DNA of 64,000 bases, from NCBI GenBank assembly GCA_947497495.1, contig CANMGT010000003.1, forward strand, positions 310,001-374,000. The letters are read 5' to 3'. Below, one piece after another: positions 17,516-25,904 of this stretch (position 1 is the stretch's first letter; each line of letters opens with the position of its first letter). The translations under genes and the position numbers were made by a program. The stretch is from an uncultured Lentibacter sp. (lineage in GTDB: Bacteria > Pseudomonadota > Alphaproteobacteria > Rhodobacterales > Rhodobacteraceae). The notes under the pieces are model-generated. The model ran no database searches and was not told the DNA's origin. It saw only the letters and a program-made list of their open reading frames with translations.

Positions 17516-18871
17516 TTACTTGCCCTCGTCTTGTTGGCGGGCCTTCTTGGCCCTGAGTTTGTCAAAAAGGCGGTAGGCCACCTCTGGCTTGTTTTCCTGC
17601 GGGGTGCGGGCGATGGCCATGGCGCCGTCCGGCACGTTCTTGTTCACCACGGCACCTGTGGCTGTCATGGCCTCGTTGCCGACAGTGACGGGCGCAACAA
17701 GCATGGTGTTTGAGCCGATGAACGCGCGTGCGCCGATGGTTGTGTGGTGTTTGAACACGCCGTCGTAGTTGCAGGTGATCGTGCCAGCGCCGATGTTGGT
17801 TTCCGGCCCCACGGTTGCGTCGCCGATATAGGAGAGGTGGTTGGCCTTCGCGCCTTCCGCCAGCGTGGCGTTCTTGATTTCGACGAAATTGCCGACATGA
17901 ACGTTCTCGGACAGCTCGGCGCCAGGGCGCAGGCGGGCGTAGGGGCCAACCACGGCCCCGCGGCTGACATGCGCCCCTTCAATATGGCTGAACGCGCGGA
18001 TGTGCGCGCCGTTCTCTATGGTCACATCGGGGCCGAAAACGACGTTCGGCTCGATGATCGTGTCCGCTCCGATGTAGGTGTCATGGGCGAAAAACACGGT
18101 TTCGGGCGCTGTGAGCGTGACGCCGTTCTCAAGCGCCTCGGCGCGCGCACGGGCTTGAAAGGCGGCCTCGGCAGCGGCCAGATCAGCGCGCGAGTTGACA
18201 CCCATGGTTTCGGCCTCGGCGCAGGCAACGGCCGTGGCCGAAAGCCCTGCAGAATGCGCCAGCCCAATGATGTCGGTCAGGTAATATTCGCCAGAGGCGT
18301 TGTCATTGGTGACTTGGCTGAGCAGCTCGAACATATTTTTGTTTGAGCAAAGGATAACGCCGCTATTACAAAAGGTTATGGTGCGCTCTTCATCTGAGGC
18401 ATCTTTGAATTCGACGATGCGTTGCAGGCGCGGCCCGTCCATCACCAGCCGCCCGTAGCGTGCCGGATCGGCGGCCTCAAAGCCCAGCACGACCACATCG
18501 TAGCGCGCGCGTGCGGCTTGCATGTTTTCCAGCGTCTCGGCGCTGATAAAGGGCGTGTCACCGTAAAGAACGAGCGTGTCGCCTGTTGCCTGCGCGAGCG
18601 CGTCTTTGGCGCAGAGCACGGCGTGGCCTGTGCCGTTTTGCTCGGTTTGCAGCACAATCTCGGCGGCGGGCTGATAGTCTTGCGCGGCGGCGGCGACGTC
18701 TTCAGCACCGTGGCCTGCGACGATGATCATTTTGGAGGGTTCAAGCGCCATGCCTGCTTTCATCGCATGCACGAGAAGGGGCGCGCCGGCGACTGCGTGC
18801 AGCACCTTTGGCATGTCAGATTTCATGCGCGTGCCTTTGCCCGCTGCCAGTATGATCAGGTTGGTGCTCAT
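17516..18871 (-). CDS. glmU: Bifunctional GlmU (GlcNAc-1-P uridyltransferase/GlcN-1-P acetyltransferase)
   Basis: GlmU acetylates glucosamine-1-phosphate and couples it to UTP, giving UDP-GlcNAc. The 451-aa protein begins with the pyrophosphorylase motif LAAGKGTRMKSDMPKVLH. The C-terminal half is a left-handed beta-helix with hexapeptide repeats (for example PGAELSENVHVGNFVEIKN and GAGTITCNYDG). The ATG at 18871 is chosen because the longer frame to 19135 runs through the divergent gph gene. It is the first gene of the glmU-glmS operon. Confidence 0.96.
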   Translation of the reverse strand: MSTNLIILAAGKGTRMKSDMPKVLHAVAGAPLLVHAMKAGMALEPSKMIIVAGHGAEDVAAAAQDYQPAAEIVLQTEQNGTGHAVLCAKDALAQATGDTLVLYGDTPFISAETLENMQAARARYDVVVLGFEAADPARYGRLVMDGPRLQRIVEFKDASDEERTITFCNSGVILCSNKNMFELLSQVTNDNASGEYYLTDIIGLAHSAGLSATAVACAEAETMGVNSRADLAAAEAAFQARARAEALENGVTLTAPETVFFAHDTYIGADTIIEPNVVFGPDVTIENGAHIRAFSHIEGAHVSRGAVVGPYARLRPGAELSENVHVGNFVEIKNATLAEGAKANHLSYIGDATVGPETNIGAGTITCNYDGVFKHHTTIGARAFIGSNTMLVAPVTVGNEAMTATGAVVNKNVPDGAMAIARTPQENKPEVAYRLFDKLRAKKARQQDEGK

Positions 18872-18902
18872 GTGGTTTCTCTTGCCTTTTTGCCCTGCGC
18901 CC

Positions 18903-18930
18903 GTTTTATCCACTCTGGCGCATAGCACAA
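18903..18930 (-). promoter_or_regulatory. Candidate glmU promoter
   Basis: Reading the minus strand, TTGTGC (18930-18925) and TAAAAC (18908-18903) are separated by 16 bp and lie 32 bp upstream of the glmU start. The match to sigma-70 consensus is moderate. The same 115-bp gap must also serve the divergent gph gene. Confidence 0.3.
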
Positions 18931-18986
18931 GGGCGCATGCATCAAGCAATGTTGCGGGATGTGACAAGGTAAGCAGGCGGGGCAGC

Positions 18987-19649
18987 ATGAAAACGGTTAT
19001 TTTTGATTTGGACGGCACTTTGGCGGACACCAGCGGCGACTTGATCGCGGCAGCGAACCACTGCTTTCGCGCCATGGGCGAGGGTGACGTGCTGGACGTT
19101 ACGCGCGATGCGGGCGTGGCCCTGCGCGGTGGCAAGGCGATGCTGCGGGCCGGGCTTGAGCGGCTCGGGCGGCCTGACGAGGCCTTTGTGGAGGCGCATT
19201 ACACCAAGCTTCTGGACGCTTATGGCGAGGCGCTTGATACGCACACTGTGTTTTATGACGGGGCTTTGGAGGCGGTCGAAGCGCTTAAGGGCCTCGGCTA
19301 TGGCGTGGGCATTTGCACCAACAAGCCCGAGGCTCTGGCTGTTGAACTGATGCGCCGTTTGGGCGCTTTGGACATGTTTGCCTCGCTTGTGGGGGCAGAC
19401 ACTTTGCCCGTGCGTAAGCCTGACCCTGAACCGCTGTTTGAGGCCGCGCGGCGCGCAGGTGGAGCGCCGGAGCGCTGCTTGCTGGTGGGAGATTCAGACA
19501 CCGACCGCAACACTGCCAAAGCGGCGGGTGTGCCGAGTGTCCTGGTGACATTCGGGCCCTCGGGCGAGGACATGGCCGCCTTGAAGCCCGAGGCTTTGCT
19601 GGATGACTTCGCCGATTTGCCCGCCGTGGTGCAGCGTTTGCTGGGATAG
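18987..19649 (+). CDS. gph: Phosphoglycolate phosphatase-like HAD hydrolase
   Basis: This 220-aa HAD phosphatase probably dephosphorylates 2-phosphoglycolate. Motif I (FDLDGTLADT, D7 and D9), motif II (GICTNKP) and motif III/IV (KPDPEPLF, then VGDSDTDRNTAKAAG) are all present, with an alpha-helical cap between I and II. The ATG at 18987 follows GGCGGGG and places the HAD strand at the N-terminus. The upstream in-frame extension lies in the glmU promoter and coding region. Related small-phosphate HADs cannot be excluded. Confidence 0.88.
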   Translation: MKTVIFDLDGTLADTSGDLIAAANHCFRAMGEGDVLDVTRDAGVALRGGKAMLRAGLERLGRPDEAFVEAHYTKLLDAYGEALDTHTVFYDGALEAVEALKGLGYGVGICTNKPEALAVELMRRLGALDMFASLVGADTLPVRKPDPEPLFEAARRAGGAPERCLLVGDSDTDRNTAKAAGVPSVLVTFGPSGEDMAALKPEALLDDFADLPAVVQRLLG

Positions 19650-19651
19650 CT

Positions 19652-19702
19652 TATGCGCTTTGCGGCGCGCCCACCCGCCCACCCCGCGCCACAAAGCGCA
19701 TA
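19652..19702. terminator. Long bidirectional hairpin between gph and MmgE/PrpD genes
   Basis: TATGCGCTTTG (19652-19662) and GGCGCG (19664-19669) pair with CGCGCC (19685-19690) and CAAAGCGCATA (19692-19702). This gives an 18-position stem with a single C/A mismatch and a C-rich 15-nt loop. It begins 3 bp after the gph stop and lies between convergent genes. There is no T-tract, but the stability fits a bidirectional transcript end. Confidence 0.6.
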
Positions 19703-19740
19703 GGCGGGCCGAAACGGCGGCGTTTGGTGAAAGCTAGGCT

Positions 19741-19767
19741 GAGTATTTGCGTCAAGAAAAAGCCTGG
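19741..19767 (+). repeat. Short intergenic motif GAGTATTTG-nn-TCAAGAAAAAGCC, copy 1
   Basis: A 24-bp motif (GAGTATTTG, two variable bases, TCAAGAAAAAGCC) occurs here in the gap between gph and the MmgE/PrpD gene. It recurs at 27954-27980 directly after the nuclease gene with 22 of 24 bases identical. Both copies lie on the plus strand at or just past a gene's 3' end. Its function is unknown. Confidence 0.5.
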
Positions 19768-19789
19768 GCTGCGTTAGAGAGCCGCGTTT

Positions 19790-21106
19790 TTAGAGCGGGG
19801 CGAGCAGCAGTTTCGAGAGGCTGTGCAGCGGCTTGCTGTCGAGGGTCTCGAGTGCGTTTTCAATGGCATCAGCACGGCTCTGGCCCAATACGGGATCCGC
19901 GAGGCTGTGGTATTTGGCGCGTAGCTCCGCCTCTGTTGGTGGTGCTGTGTGGTCCCATTTGGGTTCCATCCAGTCTGACGTGAGGCTTTGCCCGTCTGTC
20001 AGTGTCAGCGTCACCCGCGCGAGGCGCTTTTGCGGGAAAGGCGCATTGGCATGGGCGTCTTCGACCATCTCTGTTGCATGTGACAGGCGCAGGATTTCGG
20101 GGTCTGTCAGCGCGTCGTCGGCTATGTCGGCGGGGCCAACCGTGCCGCGTGCCAGCGCCACGGCGACGGGGAAGGATGTGCTGTATTGGGCTTCTTCTGT
20201 GGTTTTGGGCTCTGCCGTGGCGAGGCGTATGCTTTCGTGAAATGTGGCGATGCGGACATGGGCGACCTGGCTTGAGGTGAGCGCATGTGCGCGCATCAGG
20301 CTCAGGGCGGCTTCGATCGGGGCTTGGGCCCAGCGGCAGACGGGGTAGGGCTTGTAGTATTGCTCGTGCATATACCAGCGTTCGCCCAAGTCGGCCCAGT
20401 GCTCTGGCGCCTCTTCAACCGTGATGGCAGGGGCCCCTGTGAAGCCTTTGGCGGCGAGTTTGGCCGCCGAGACGCCTGTCATCGCGCCCCAGCCGGAGCC
20501 GTCTTTGAGCATGGTCGGGTGGTCGATGCAGCGCATCATCTGACTGCGCGGCCCGTGGTATTCGGCGATGCCAAGCGCGTGGCGGGTTGTCTCGTGTGTC
20601 AGGCCCATGAGCTTTGCGCAGGCCGCCGCCGCCGTGACAGCGCCCCAACTGCCGGATGTGTGGTAGTCGGGCACTGTGGCGTGTTGCGCCATGGAGGCGC
20701 GCGCGCCGAACTCGTAGCCCATGGTGATCGCGGCAAGAAAGCCAGCTCCCGAGGCGGCAGTTTCATGCGCCAGTTCATGCGCCATGGCCAATGCGGCGGG
20801 AAACAGCGGGCAGCCGATGTGCCCCTTGGCAGGGTTGAAGCCGTCGTGGCCGTCAAGGCTGTCGAGCGTCATGCCACCGGCAAGCGCTGCGCCTGCGGCC
20901 GAAGCCGTATAGCGCGAGAACAGGATCGGCTGGGCACCGCCCCAGTTTTCGGCTGCATGTTCGGCGATTATGGCGCTGAGGCGGGTGCCTGTTCCGCCTG
21001 CGGCCACGCCGATCAGGTCAAGCAGGCTGAGTTTGGTTTGCGCGCGTGTTGCGGGCGCGATATCGGCCCAGTGCAGGCCATGAACAAAGGCGACAGGATC
21101 AGTCAT
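19790..21106 (-). CDS. MmgE/PrpD family protein
   Basis: This 438-aa protein belongs to the MmgE/PrpD family, whose members include 2-methylcitrate dehydratase and other dehydratases or isomerases. Typical segments are LSLLDLIGVAAGG near the N-terminus, GMTLDSLDGHDGF, GHIGCPLFPAALA and the HEQYYKPYPVCRW block. The ATG at 21106 begins MTDPVAF; the longer frame to 21214 has no family features. The gene stands alone without a methylcitrate-cycle context, so a specific reaction cannot be assigned. Confidence 0.88.
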   Translation of the reverse strand: MTDPVAFVHGLHWADIAPATRAQTKLSLLDLIGVAAGGTGTRLSAIIAEHAAENWGGAQPILFSRYTASAAGAALAGGMTLDSLDGHDGFNPAKGHIGCPLFPAALAMAHELAHETAASGAGFLAAITMGYEFGARASMAQHATVPDYHTSGSWGAVTAAAACAKLMGLTHETTRHALGIAEYHGPRSQMMRCIDHPTMLKDGSGWGAMTGVSAAKLAAKGFTGAPAITVEEAPEHWADLGERWYMHEQYYKPYPVCRWAQAPIEAALSLMRAHALTSSQVAHVRIATFHESIRLATAEPKTTEEAQYSTSFPVAVALARGTVGPADIADDALTDPEILRLSHATEMVEDAHANAPFPQKRLARVTLTLTDGQSLTSDWMEPKWDHTAPPTEAELRAKYHSLADPVLGQSRADAIENALETLDSKPLHSLSKLLLAPL

Positions 21107-21234
21107 CCTGTTAGTTTGGGCCTTATGGGGAGCACCTGCAGCCAAATTCGCGACATATGAACACCACGTTCGCGACAGCTTAAAAGCTGCGTTGAGCGAT
21201 TGACGCGCGCGCATCGGCAGCGCAGAAAGGCACC

Positions 21235-22428
21235 ATGACAGAGGTTTTTAAAGGCAGCTTTACCCAGCAAGAGCCGATCCCCGATGAGGGGATTGCCGCC
21301 GCGCTTGAGGTTCTGAAAAGCGGGCGCTTGCACCGTTACAATGTGGCGGAGGGCGAGTTGGCGCAAGCCGCTTTGCTGGAGCAGGAGTTCGCCGCCGCGA
21401 TGGGCGCGCGCTTCTGCCTTGCTGTGGCTTCGGGCGGTTATGCCATGGGCTGCGCTCTGCGTGCGCTTGACGTGAAGCCGGGCGCGCGCGTGCTGACAAA
21501 CGCCTTCACGCTCGCGCCAGTGCCCGGAGCCATCGCCAGTGTCGGCGCGGTGCCGGTGTTCGTGGGCGTCACCGAGGATCTGACGATTGATCTGGAAGAT
21601 CTTGCCGCAAAGGCCAGTCAGGCCGATGTGCTGATGCTCAGCCATATGCGCGGGCACTTGGCCGATATGGACGCGCTCATGGCGTTGTGTCGCGCCGAAA
21701 ACATACAGGTGATCGAGGATTGCGCCCACACGATGGGAGCGTCCTGGAGGGGCCGGATGTCGGGCACCGATGGCATCATCGGCTGTTACTCGACGCAAAC
21801 CTACAAGCACATGAACTCGGGTGAGGGCGGTTTGCTGATCACCGATGACGCGGAGGTCGCAGCGCGCGCGATCATCCTGTCAGGCTCTTACATGCTTTAC
21901 GAGCGCCACTTGGCCGCCCCAGCCCCCGAAGTGTTTGAGCGCGTGAAATACGACACGCCGAACGTCTCTGGCCGGATGGACAACCTGCGCGCGGCAATCC
22001 TGCGGCCGCAACTGGGCAATCTCACGGCGCAATGCGAGGCGTGGAACGCCCGCTACCGCTGCGTTGAAGAGGGGCTGGCTGCAACGCCGGGTCTGACCTG
22101 TGTCAGGCGCCCTGACGCCGAGCACTATGTCGGCTCCTCGATCCAGTTCCTTCTGCTTGACTGGCCCGACGCCAAAATCAACGAGGTGCTGGCGCGATGT
22201 GCGGCGCGCGGCGTCGAGCTCAAATGGTTCGGCGGTGCCGAGCCGACAGGCTTTACCAGCCGCTATGACAGCTGGCGATACGCGCCAAGCGCGCCGATGC
22301 CCAAGTCTGACCGGGTGCTTAAAGGCATCCTCGACATGCGCCTGCCACTGACCTTCAGCCTGCAAGACTGCGCCCTGATTGCCCAGATCATCAAAGCCGA
22401 AGTCAGCGCCGTCTTCCAATCGCGCTAA
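21235..22428 (+). CDS. DegT/DnrJ/EryC1/StrS family PLP-dependent aminotransferase
   Basis: This 397-aa enzyme is a type-I-fold PLP aminotransferase of the DegT family, which usually aminates nucleotide-linked keto-sugars. It shows the cofactor region (VIEDCAHTMGASW) and the lysine region STQTYKHMNSGEGG, where the Lys forms the PLP Schiff base. The gene stands alone and is divergent from the MmgE/PrpD gene across 128 bp. Without neighbouring sugar-nucleotide genes the substrate is open. A stacked pair of hairpins follows. Confidence 0.87.
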   Translation: MTEVFKGSFTQQEPIPDEGIAAALEVLKSGRLHRYNVAEGELAQAALLEQEFAAAMGARFCLAVASGGYAMGCALRALDVKPGARVLTNAFTLAPVPGAIASVGAVPVFVGVTEDLTIDLEDLAAKASQADVLMLSHMRGHLADMDALMALCRAENIQVIEDCAHTMGASWRGRMSGTDGIIGCYSTQTYKHMNSGEGGLLITDDAEVAARAIILSGSYMLYERHLAAPAPEVFERVKYDTPNVSGRMDNLRAAILRPQLGNLTAQCEAWNARYRCVEEGLAATPGLTCVRRPDAEHYVGSSIQFLLLDWPDAKINEVLARCAARGVELKWFGGAEPTGFTSRYDSWRYAPSAPMPKSDRVLKGILDMRLPLTFSLQDCALIAQIIKAEVSAVFQSR

Positions 22429-22462
22429 GCCCTTTCTTCTATTTCAAAATATCCCGGGGGGA

Positions 22463-22512
22463 GCGGGGGGCAGCGCCCCCGCCGGGTCGTCCACCGCCGA
22501 AGGCGTCGGACG
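22463..22512. repeat. Two adjacent GC-rich hairpins (REP-like)
   Basis: The first hairpin is GCGGGGG (22463-22469) with CCCCCGC (22476-22482). The second is CGTCC-ac-CGCC (22488-22498) with GGCG-tc-GGACG (22502-22512) around a GAA loop, followed by AAAAA. They lie between the aminotransferase and the ivd promoter. Such stacked GC hairpins next to an AT-rich start are common between genes in Rhodobacteraceae and may end transcription here. Confidence 0.55.
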
Positions 22513-22538
22513 AAAAACCACGTCATCTCTCGAAACAG

Positions 22539-22567
22539 TTGATCCGAATCGAGCACTCCGCTATTAA
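22539..22567 (+). promoter_or_regulatory. Predicted promoter of the leucine-degradation operon
   Basis: TTGATC (22539-22544) and TATTAA (22562-22567) are separated by exactly 17 bp, a good sigma-70 spacing. The -10 is directly followed by a palindrome. The first gene, ivd, starts 36 bp downstream with a GGGAG ribosome-binding site. Confidence 0.55.
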
Positions 22568-22568
22568 A

Positions 22569-22582
22569 TGAACAACTGTTCA
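22569..22582. promoter_or_regulatory. Palindromic operator TGAACA-ac-TGTTCA
   Basis: A perfect 6-2-6 palindrome (TGAACA, AC, TGTTCA) covers the predicted transcription start of the ivd operon, and the flanks (ATTAAA and ATAAAT) are AT-rich. The place suggests repression by a dimeric regulator, for example of TetR type, but no regulator gene is adjacent. Confidence 0.55.
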
Positions 22583-22602
22583 ATAAATCGGGAGAAAAGC
22601 TC

Positions 22603-23766
22603 ATGTTCATGGGATCAATGAAGTTTGATTTGGGTGAGGATGTCACCGCGCTGCAAGATATGGTGCATCGCTGGGCGCAAGAACGCGTCAAGCCTATGGC
22701 CGCAGAAATCGACACCAAGAACGAGTTTCCTAACGAGCTTTGGAAAGAGATGGGCGACTTGGGCCTCTTGGGCATCACAACACCCGAGGAATACGGCGGT
22801 GCGGGCATGTCCTACCTCGCGCATGTTATTGCGGTTGAAGAAATCGCCCGCGCCTCGGCTTCCGTCAGCCTCTCTTACGGCGCGCATTCCAACCTTTGCG
22901 TCAACCAGATCAAGCTCAACGGCACCCACGAGCAAAAGCAGCAATACCTGCCCAAACTGATTTCGGGCGAACACGTCGGCGCTTTGGCCATGTCCGAACC
23001 CTCCGCAGGCTCTGACGTTGTCTCGATGAAGCTGCGCGCCGAGAAGCGCAATGACCGCTTCGTGCTCAACGGCTCCAAATACTGGATCACCAACGGCCCT
23101 GACGCCGACACGCTTGTTGTCTATGCCAAGACAGATCCAGACGCAGGCCCCAAGGGCATCACTGCGTTTATCGTCGAAAAGTCGATGAAAGGCTTCTCCA
23201 CAAGCCCGCATTTTGACAAGCTCGGCATGCGTGGCTCAAACACCGCCGAGCTGGTGTTTGAAGACGTCGAAGTGCCGTTCGAGAACATCCTTGGTGAAGA
23301 GGGCAAAGGTGTGCGCGTGCTCATGGGCGGGCTTGACTACGAGCGCGTCGTGCTCGCAGGCATCGGCACCGGCATCATGGCGGCCTGCATGGACGAGGTC
23401 ATGCCCTACATGGCCGAGCGCAAGCAGTTCGGCCAGCCGATCGGCACTTTCCAGCTGATGCAGGGCAAGATCGCGGATATGTATACCAAGATGAACTCGG
23501 CCCGCGCCTACGTTTACGAGGCCGCGCGTGCCTGTGATCGCGGCGAGATCACCCGTCAGGATGCAGCTGCCTGCTGTCTCTATGCTTCTGAGGAGGCGAT
23601 GGTTGTTGCCCACCAGGCCGTGCAGGCCTTCGGCGGCGCGGGCTTCCTCTCTGACAACCCCTGTGGCCGCATCTTCCGCGACGCCAAGCTGATGGAAATC
23701 GGCGCTGGCACCTCTGAGATCCGCCGGATGTTGATTGGGCGCGAACTTGTGAACATGCATCTCTGA
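22603..23766 (+). CDS. ivd: Isovaleryl-CoA dehydrogenase
   Basis: This 387-aa FAD-dependent acyl-CoA dehydrogenase oxidises isovaleryl-CoA to 3-methylcrotonyl-CoA in leucine breakdown and passes electrons to ETF. The base Glu is E247 in [11 protein letters not shown], the position diagnostic for isovaleryl-CoA dehydrogenases rather than short- or medium-chain types. The FAD contacts ([21 protein letters not shown]) and the C-terminal [14 protein letters not shown] are present. It opens the operon; its stop overlaps the next start as TGATG. The ATG at 22603 follows GGGAG at 8 nt. Confidence 0.95.
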   Translation: MFMGSMKFDLGEDVTALQDMVHRWAQERVKPMAAEIDTKNEFPNELWKEMGDLGLLGITTPEEYGGAGMSYLAHVIAVEEIARASASVSLSYGAHSNLCVNQIKLNGTHEQKQQYLPKLISGEHVGALAMSEPSAGSDVVSMKLRAEKRNDRFVLNGSKYWITNGPDADTLVVYAKTDPDAGPKGITAFIVEKSMKGFSTSPHFDKLGMRGSNTAELVFEDVEVPFENILGEEGKGVRVLMGGLDYERVVLAGIGTGIMAACMDEVMPYMAERKQFGQPIGTFQLMQGKIADMYTKMNSARAYVYEAARACDRGEITRQDAAACCLYASEEAMVVAHQAVQAFGGAGFLSDNPCGRIFRDAKLMEIGAGTSEIRRMLIGRELVNMHL

Positions 23767-25286
23767 TGCTGACACGCGCCGCGACATATGAAGAGGTGAG
23801 GAGAGGCTTTGACTGGGCCATTCCCGCACGTCTGAATATGGCGGCGCAGACCTTGGCGCACCCGCCTGAACAGGTCGCGATCCTTGATCTTTCGGCGGGG
23901 CGGCACGAAGTCACTTACGGCGAACTGGCTGACATGGCCGGGCGCTTGGCCTTTGCCTTGTCAAGCCGTGTGCGCCGCGGCGATCGTGTCGGCGTGCTGT
24001 TCTCCCAAGACGCGTGGTGCGCCGCGGCGCATATCGCGATCTGGAAAATCGGCGCCATTTCCGTGCCGCTGTTCAAGCTCTTCAAACGCGACGCTTTGGA
24101 CAGCCGGATCAGCGACAGCGGGCTAGAGCTGGTCGTGACAGACGCCGAAGGCGCGGCGATGCTGGGTGATCTGGCCGAAGCCGTCTTGCCCTATGATTTG
24201 CCTGCGGGCGATGTGCCGATGGCGGACACGGCCAGCGAAGAGCCTGCTGTGCTGATCTATACCTCTGGCACCACAGGCAAACCGAAAGGGGCGCTTCACG
24301 CGCACCGGATGCTGACAGGGCATCTCCCCGGTGTCGAGTTGAGCCATGATTTCCTTGGTCAGGAGGGCGATGTGCTCTGGACACCCGCCGACTGGGCGTG
24401 GATCGGCGGGTTGTTTGACGTGTTGATGCCGGGCCTTGCGCTTGGCGTGCCTGTGGTCGCCGCGCGGTTGCCAAAATTCGCGGCCAAAGAGGCGGCGCGC
24501 ATCTGCCAAGAAGGCGGCGTGCGCAACGTGTTTTTCCCGCCAACAGCTTTGCGGATGCTCAAGGCCGCAGACCAGAGCATCGCTGGCTTGCGCTCGGTTG
24601 CTTCGGGCGGCGAGCCTTTGGGCGCAGAAATGCTGGCTTGGGGGCGCAGCGCTTTTGGCGTCAGCATCAACGAGTTTTACGGCCAGACCGAGTGCAACAT
24701 GTGCGTGTCCTCCTGCGGGGCGTTGTTTGAGCCATTGGGCGGCGCCACGGGCAAGGCTGTGCCCGGTTTTGATGTCGCCGTGATCGACGAGGCGGGCAAG
24801 GCGACTGCCGCGGAAGGCGATATCGCCGTAAAACGCGGTGCAGCGAGCATGATGCTGGAATACTGGGGCAATCCTGTGGCCACCGGAGAAAAGTTTCGCG
24901 GCGACTGGCTGCTCACGGGCGATAAGGGCGTGATGGAGGGCGATGTCATCCGTTTTGTCGGCCGCGAGGACGATGTGATCAGCTCTGGCGGCTACCGGAT
25001 CGGCCCCGCCGAGATCGAAGATTGCCTGATGACGCATCCTGCCGTGGCCACTGTCGGCGTTGTCGGCAAGCCCGACGCGCTGCGCCATGAGATCGTCAAG
25101 GCTTACGTTGTCCTCAAAGACGGGGCCAAGGCCACGGAGGCCGAGTTGCAAGACTGGGTCAAGGCGCGGCTGGCAAGCTACAGCTACCCGCGCGAGATCG
25201 CGTTTCTGGACGCGCTGCCGATGACAGTGACCGGCAAGGTGATCCGCAAGGAACTTAAGGCCCGCGCTACAGGAGAGAGCGCATGA
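23766..25286 (+). CDS. AMP-forming acyl-CoA synthetase
   Basis: This 506-aa ANL-superfamily enzyme activates a carboxylic acid to its CoA thioester through an acyl-AMP. It has the P-loop IYTSGTTGKPKG, the FYGQTECN motif, the hinge region DDVISSGGYRIGPAEIE, and the C-terminal catalytic Lys in TVTGKVIRKEL. The length suits a short/medium-chain ligase better than the longer acetoacetyl-CoA synthetases. In this operon it could activate isovalerate or acetoacetate. It begins within the ivd stop codon. Confidence 0.87.
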   Translation: MLTRAATYEEVRRGFDWAIPARLNMAAQTLAHPPEQVAILDLSAGRHEVTYGELADMAGRLAFALSSRVRRGDRVGVLFSQDAWCAAAHIAIWKIGAISVPLFKLFKRDALDSRISDSGLELVVTDAEGAAMLGDLAEAVLPYDLPAGDVPMADTASEEPAVLIYTSGTTGKPKGALHAHRMLTGHLPGVELSHDFLGQEGDVLWTPADWAWIGGLFDVLMPGLALGVPVVAARLPKFAAKEAARICQEGGVRNVFFPPTALRMLKAADQSIAGLRSVASGGEPLGAEMLAWGRSAFGVSINEFYGQTECNMCVSSCGALFEPLGGATGKAVPGFDVAVIDEAGKATAAEGDIAVKRGAASMMLEYWGNPVATGEKFRGDWLLTGDKGVMEGDVIRFVGREDDVISSGGYRIGPAEIEDCLMTHPAVATVGVVGKPDALRHEIVKAYVVLKDGAKATEAELQDWVKARLASYSYPREIAFLDALPMTVTGKVIRKELKARATGESA

Positions 25287-25864
25287 GGGCTGTGCTGGCA
25301 TATGCGTTTTGTGCGGGGGCCGCGCTGGCCCAAACGCCAGTTGAGCGGCTTGAGACCTTGCCAGACTTCGCGAGCTGCAAGGATGGCGAGATTGCGCAGT
25401 TCGAGCGCGACCTCGCCCGCGCGCGCTCAACGAGCTATCAGGGGCTTGCGCCGCATCTGGATGTGCGCGGCATCGACGTTTGCGGCGTTGGCGGGATCAT
25501 CTTATGCGACCGCACCGAAGCCCCTTTGCCCTGCCAGCACATGTTGGCCGACAAGCAGGAAGCCCTGCGCGGCCAGATTTTGCAAACGCTGCCCGCGCCA
25601 GAGGCTGCGGCATCAACAGGCGGGCTTTACGGCGCTGTCTGGGCCTTGGCCAAGGGCAGCTCGGCGGGCGACGACTGCGCAGGCGCAACACCCGTGATGC
25701 AAGCCTGGTGCGAAGCGCGCGAGGCCACACGCCGTGTCGAGATGGCCGTGCTGGCCTACCAGCTTGCGCGGGAAGGCGGCGACATGGCCTCGGCCTTCGA
25801 GCTGGGCTGGGCACAAGTGCCAGCCCCTGTGCGGCCAAAAGCCCGCGAGGCGCACACACCATGA
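25283..25864 (+). CDS. Secreted Cys-rich hypothetical protein
   Basis: This 193-aa protein starts with a signal peptide ([17 protein letters not shown]) and is probably periplasmic. The mature part has six Cys, allowing up to three disulfides. It matches no family I know. The ATG overlaps the upstream stop as ATGA and follows AGGAGAG, so it is properly integrated in the leucine operon between the acyl-CoA ligase and mccB. A role in isovalerate catabolism is not obvious. Confidence 0.7.
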   Translation: MRAVLAYAFCAGAALAQTPVERLETLPDFASCKDGEIAQFERDLARARSTSYQGLAPHLDVRGIDVCGVGGIILCDRTEAPLPCQHMLADKQEALRGQILQTLPAPEAAASTGGLYGAVWALAKGSSAGDDCAGATPVMQAWCEAREATRRVEMAVLAYQLAREGGDMASAFELGWAQVPAPVRPKAREAHTP

Positions 25865-25904
25865 TATTCAGACCATTCCGGAAATTGTCCAAATTGGAGA
25901 CAGC

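Noticed and set aside
15692..18871. Possible glmS riboswitch or ribozyme
   Set aside because: glmS follows glmU with no intergenic sequence, so there is no room for one.
18906..18914. TTATCCACT resembling a DnaA box
   Set aside because: It is a single isolated match in the glmU promoter; no cluster of boxes or origin-associated genes is present.
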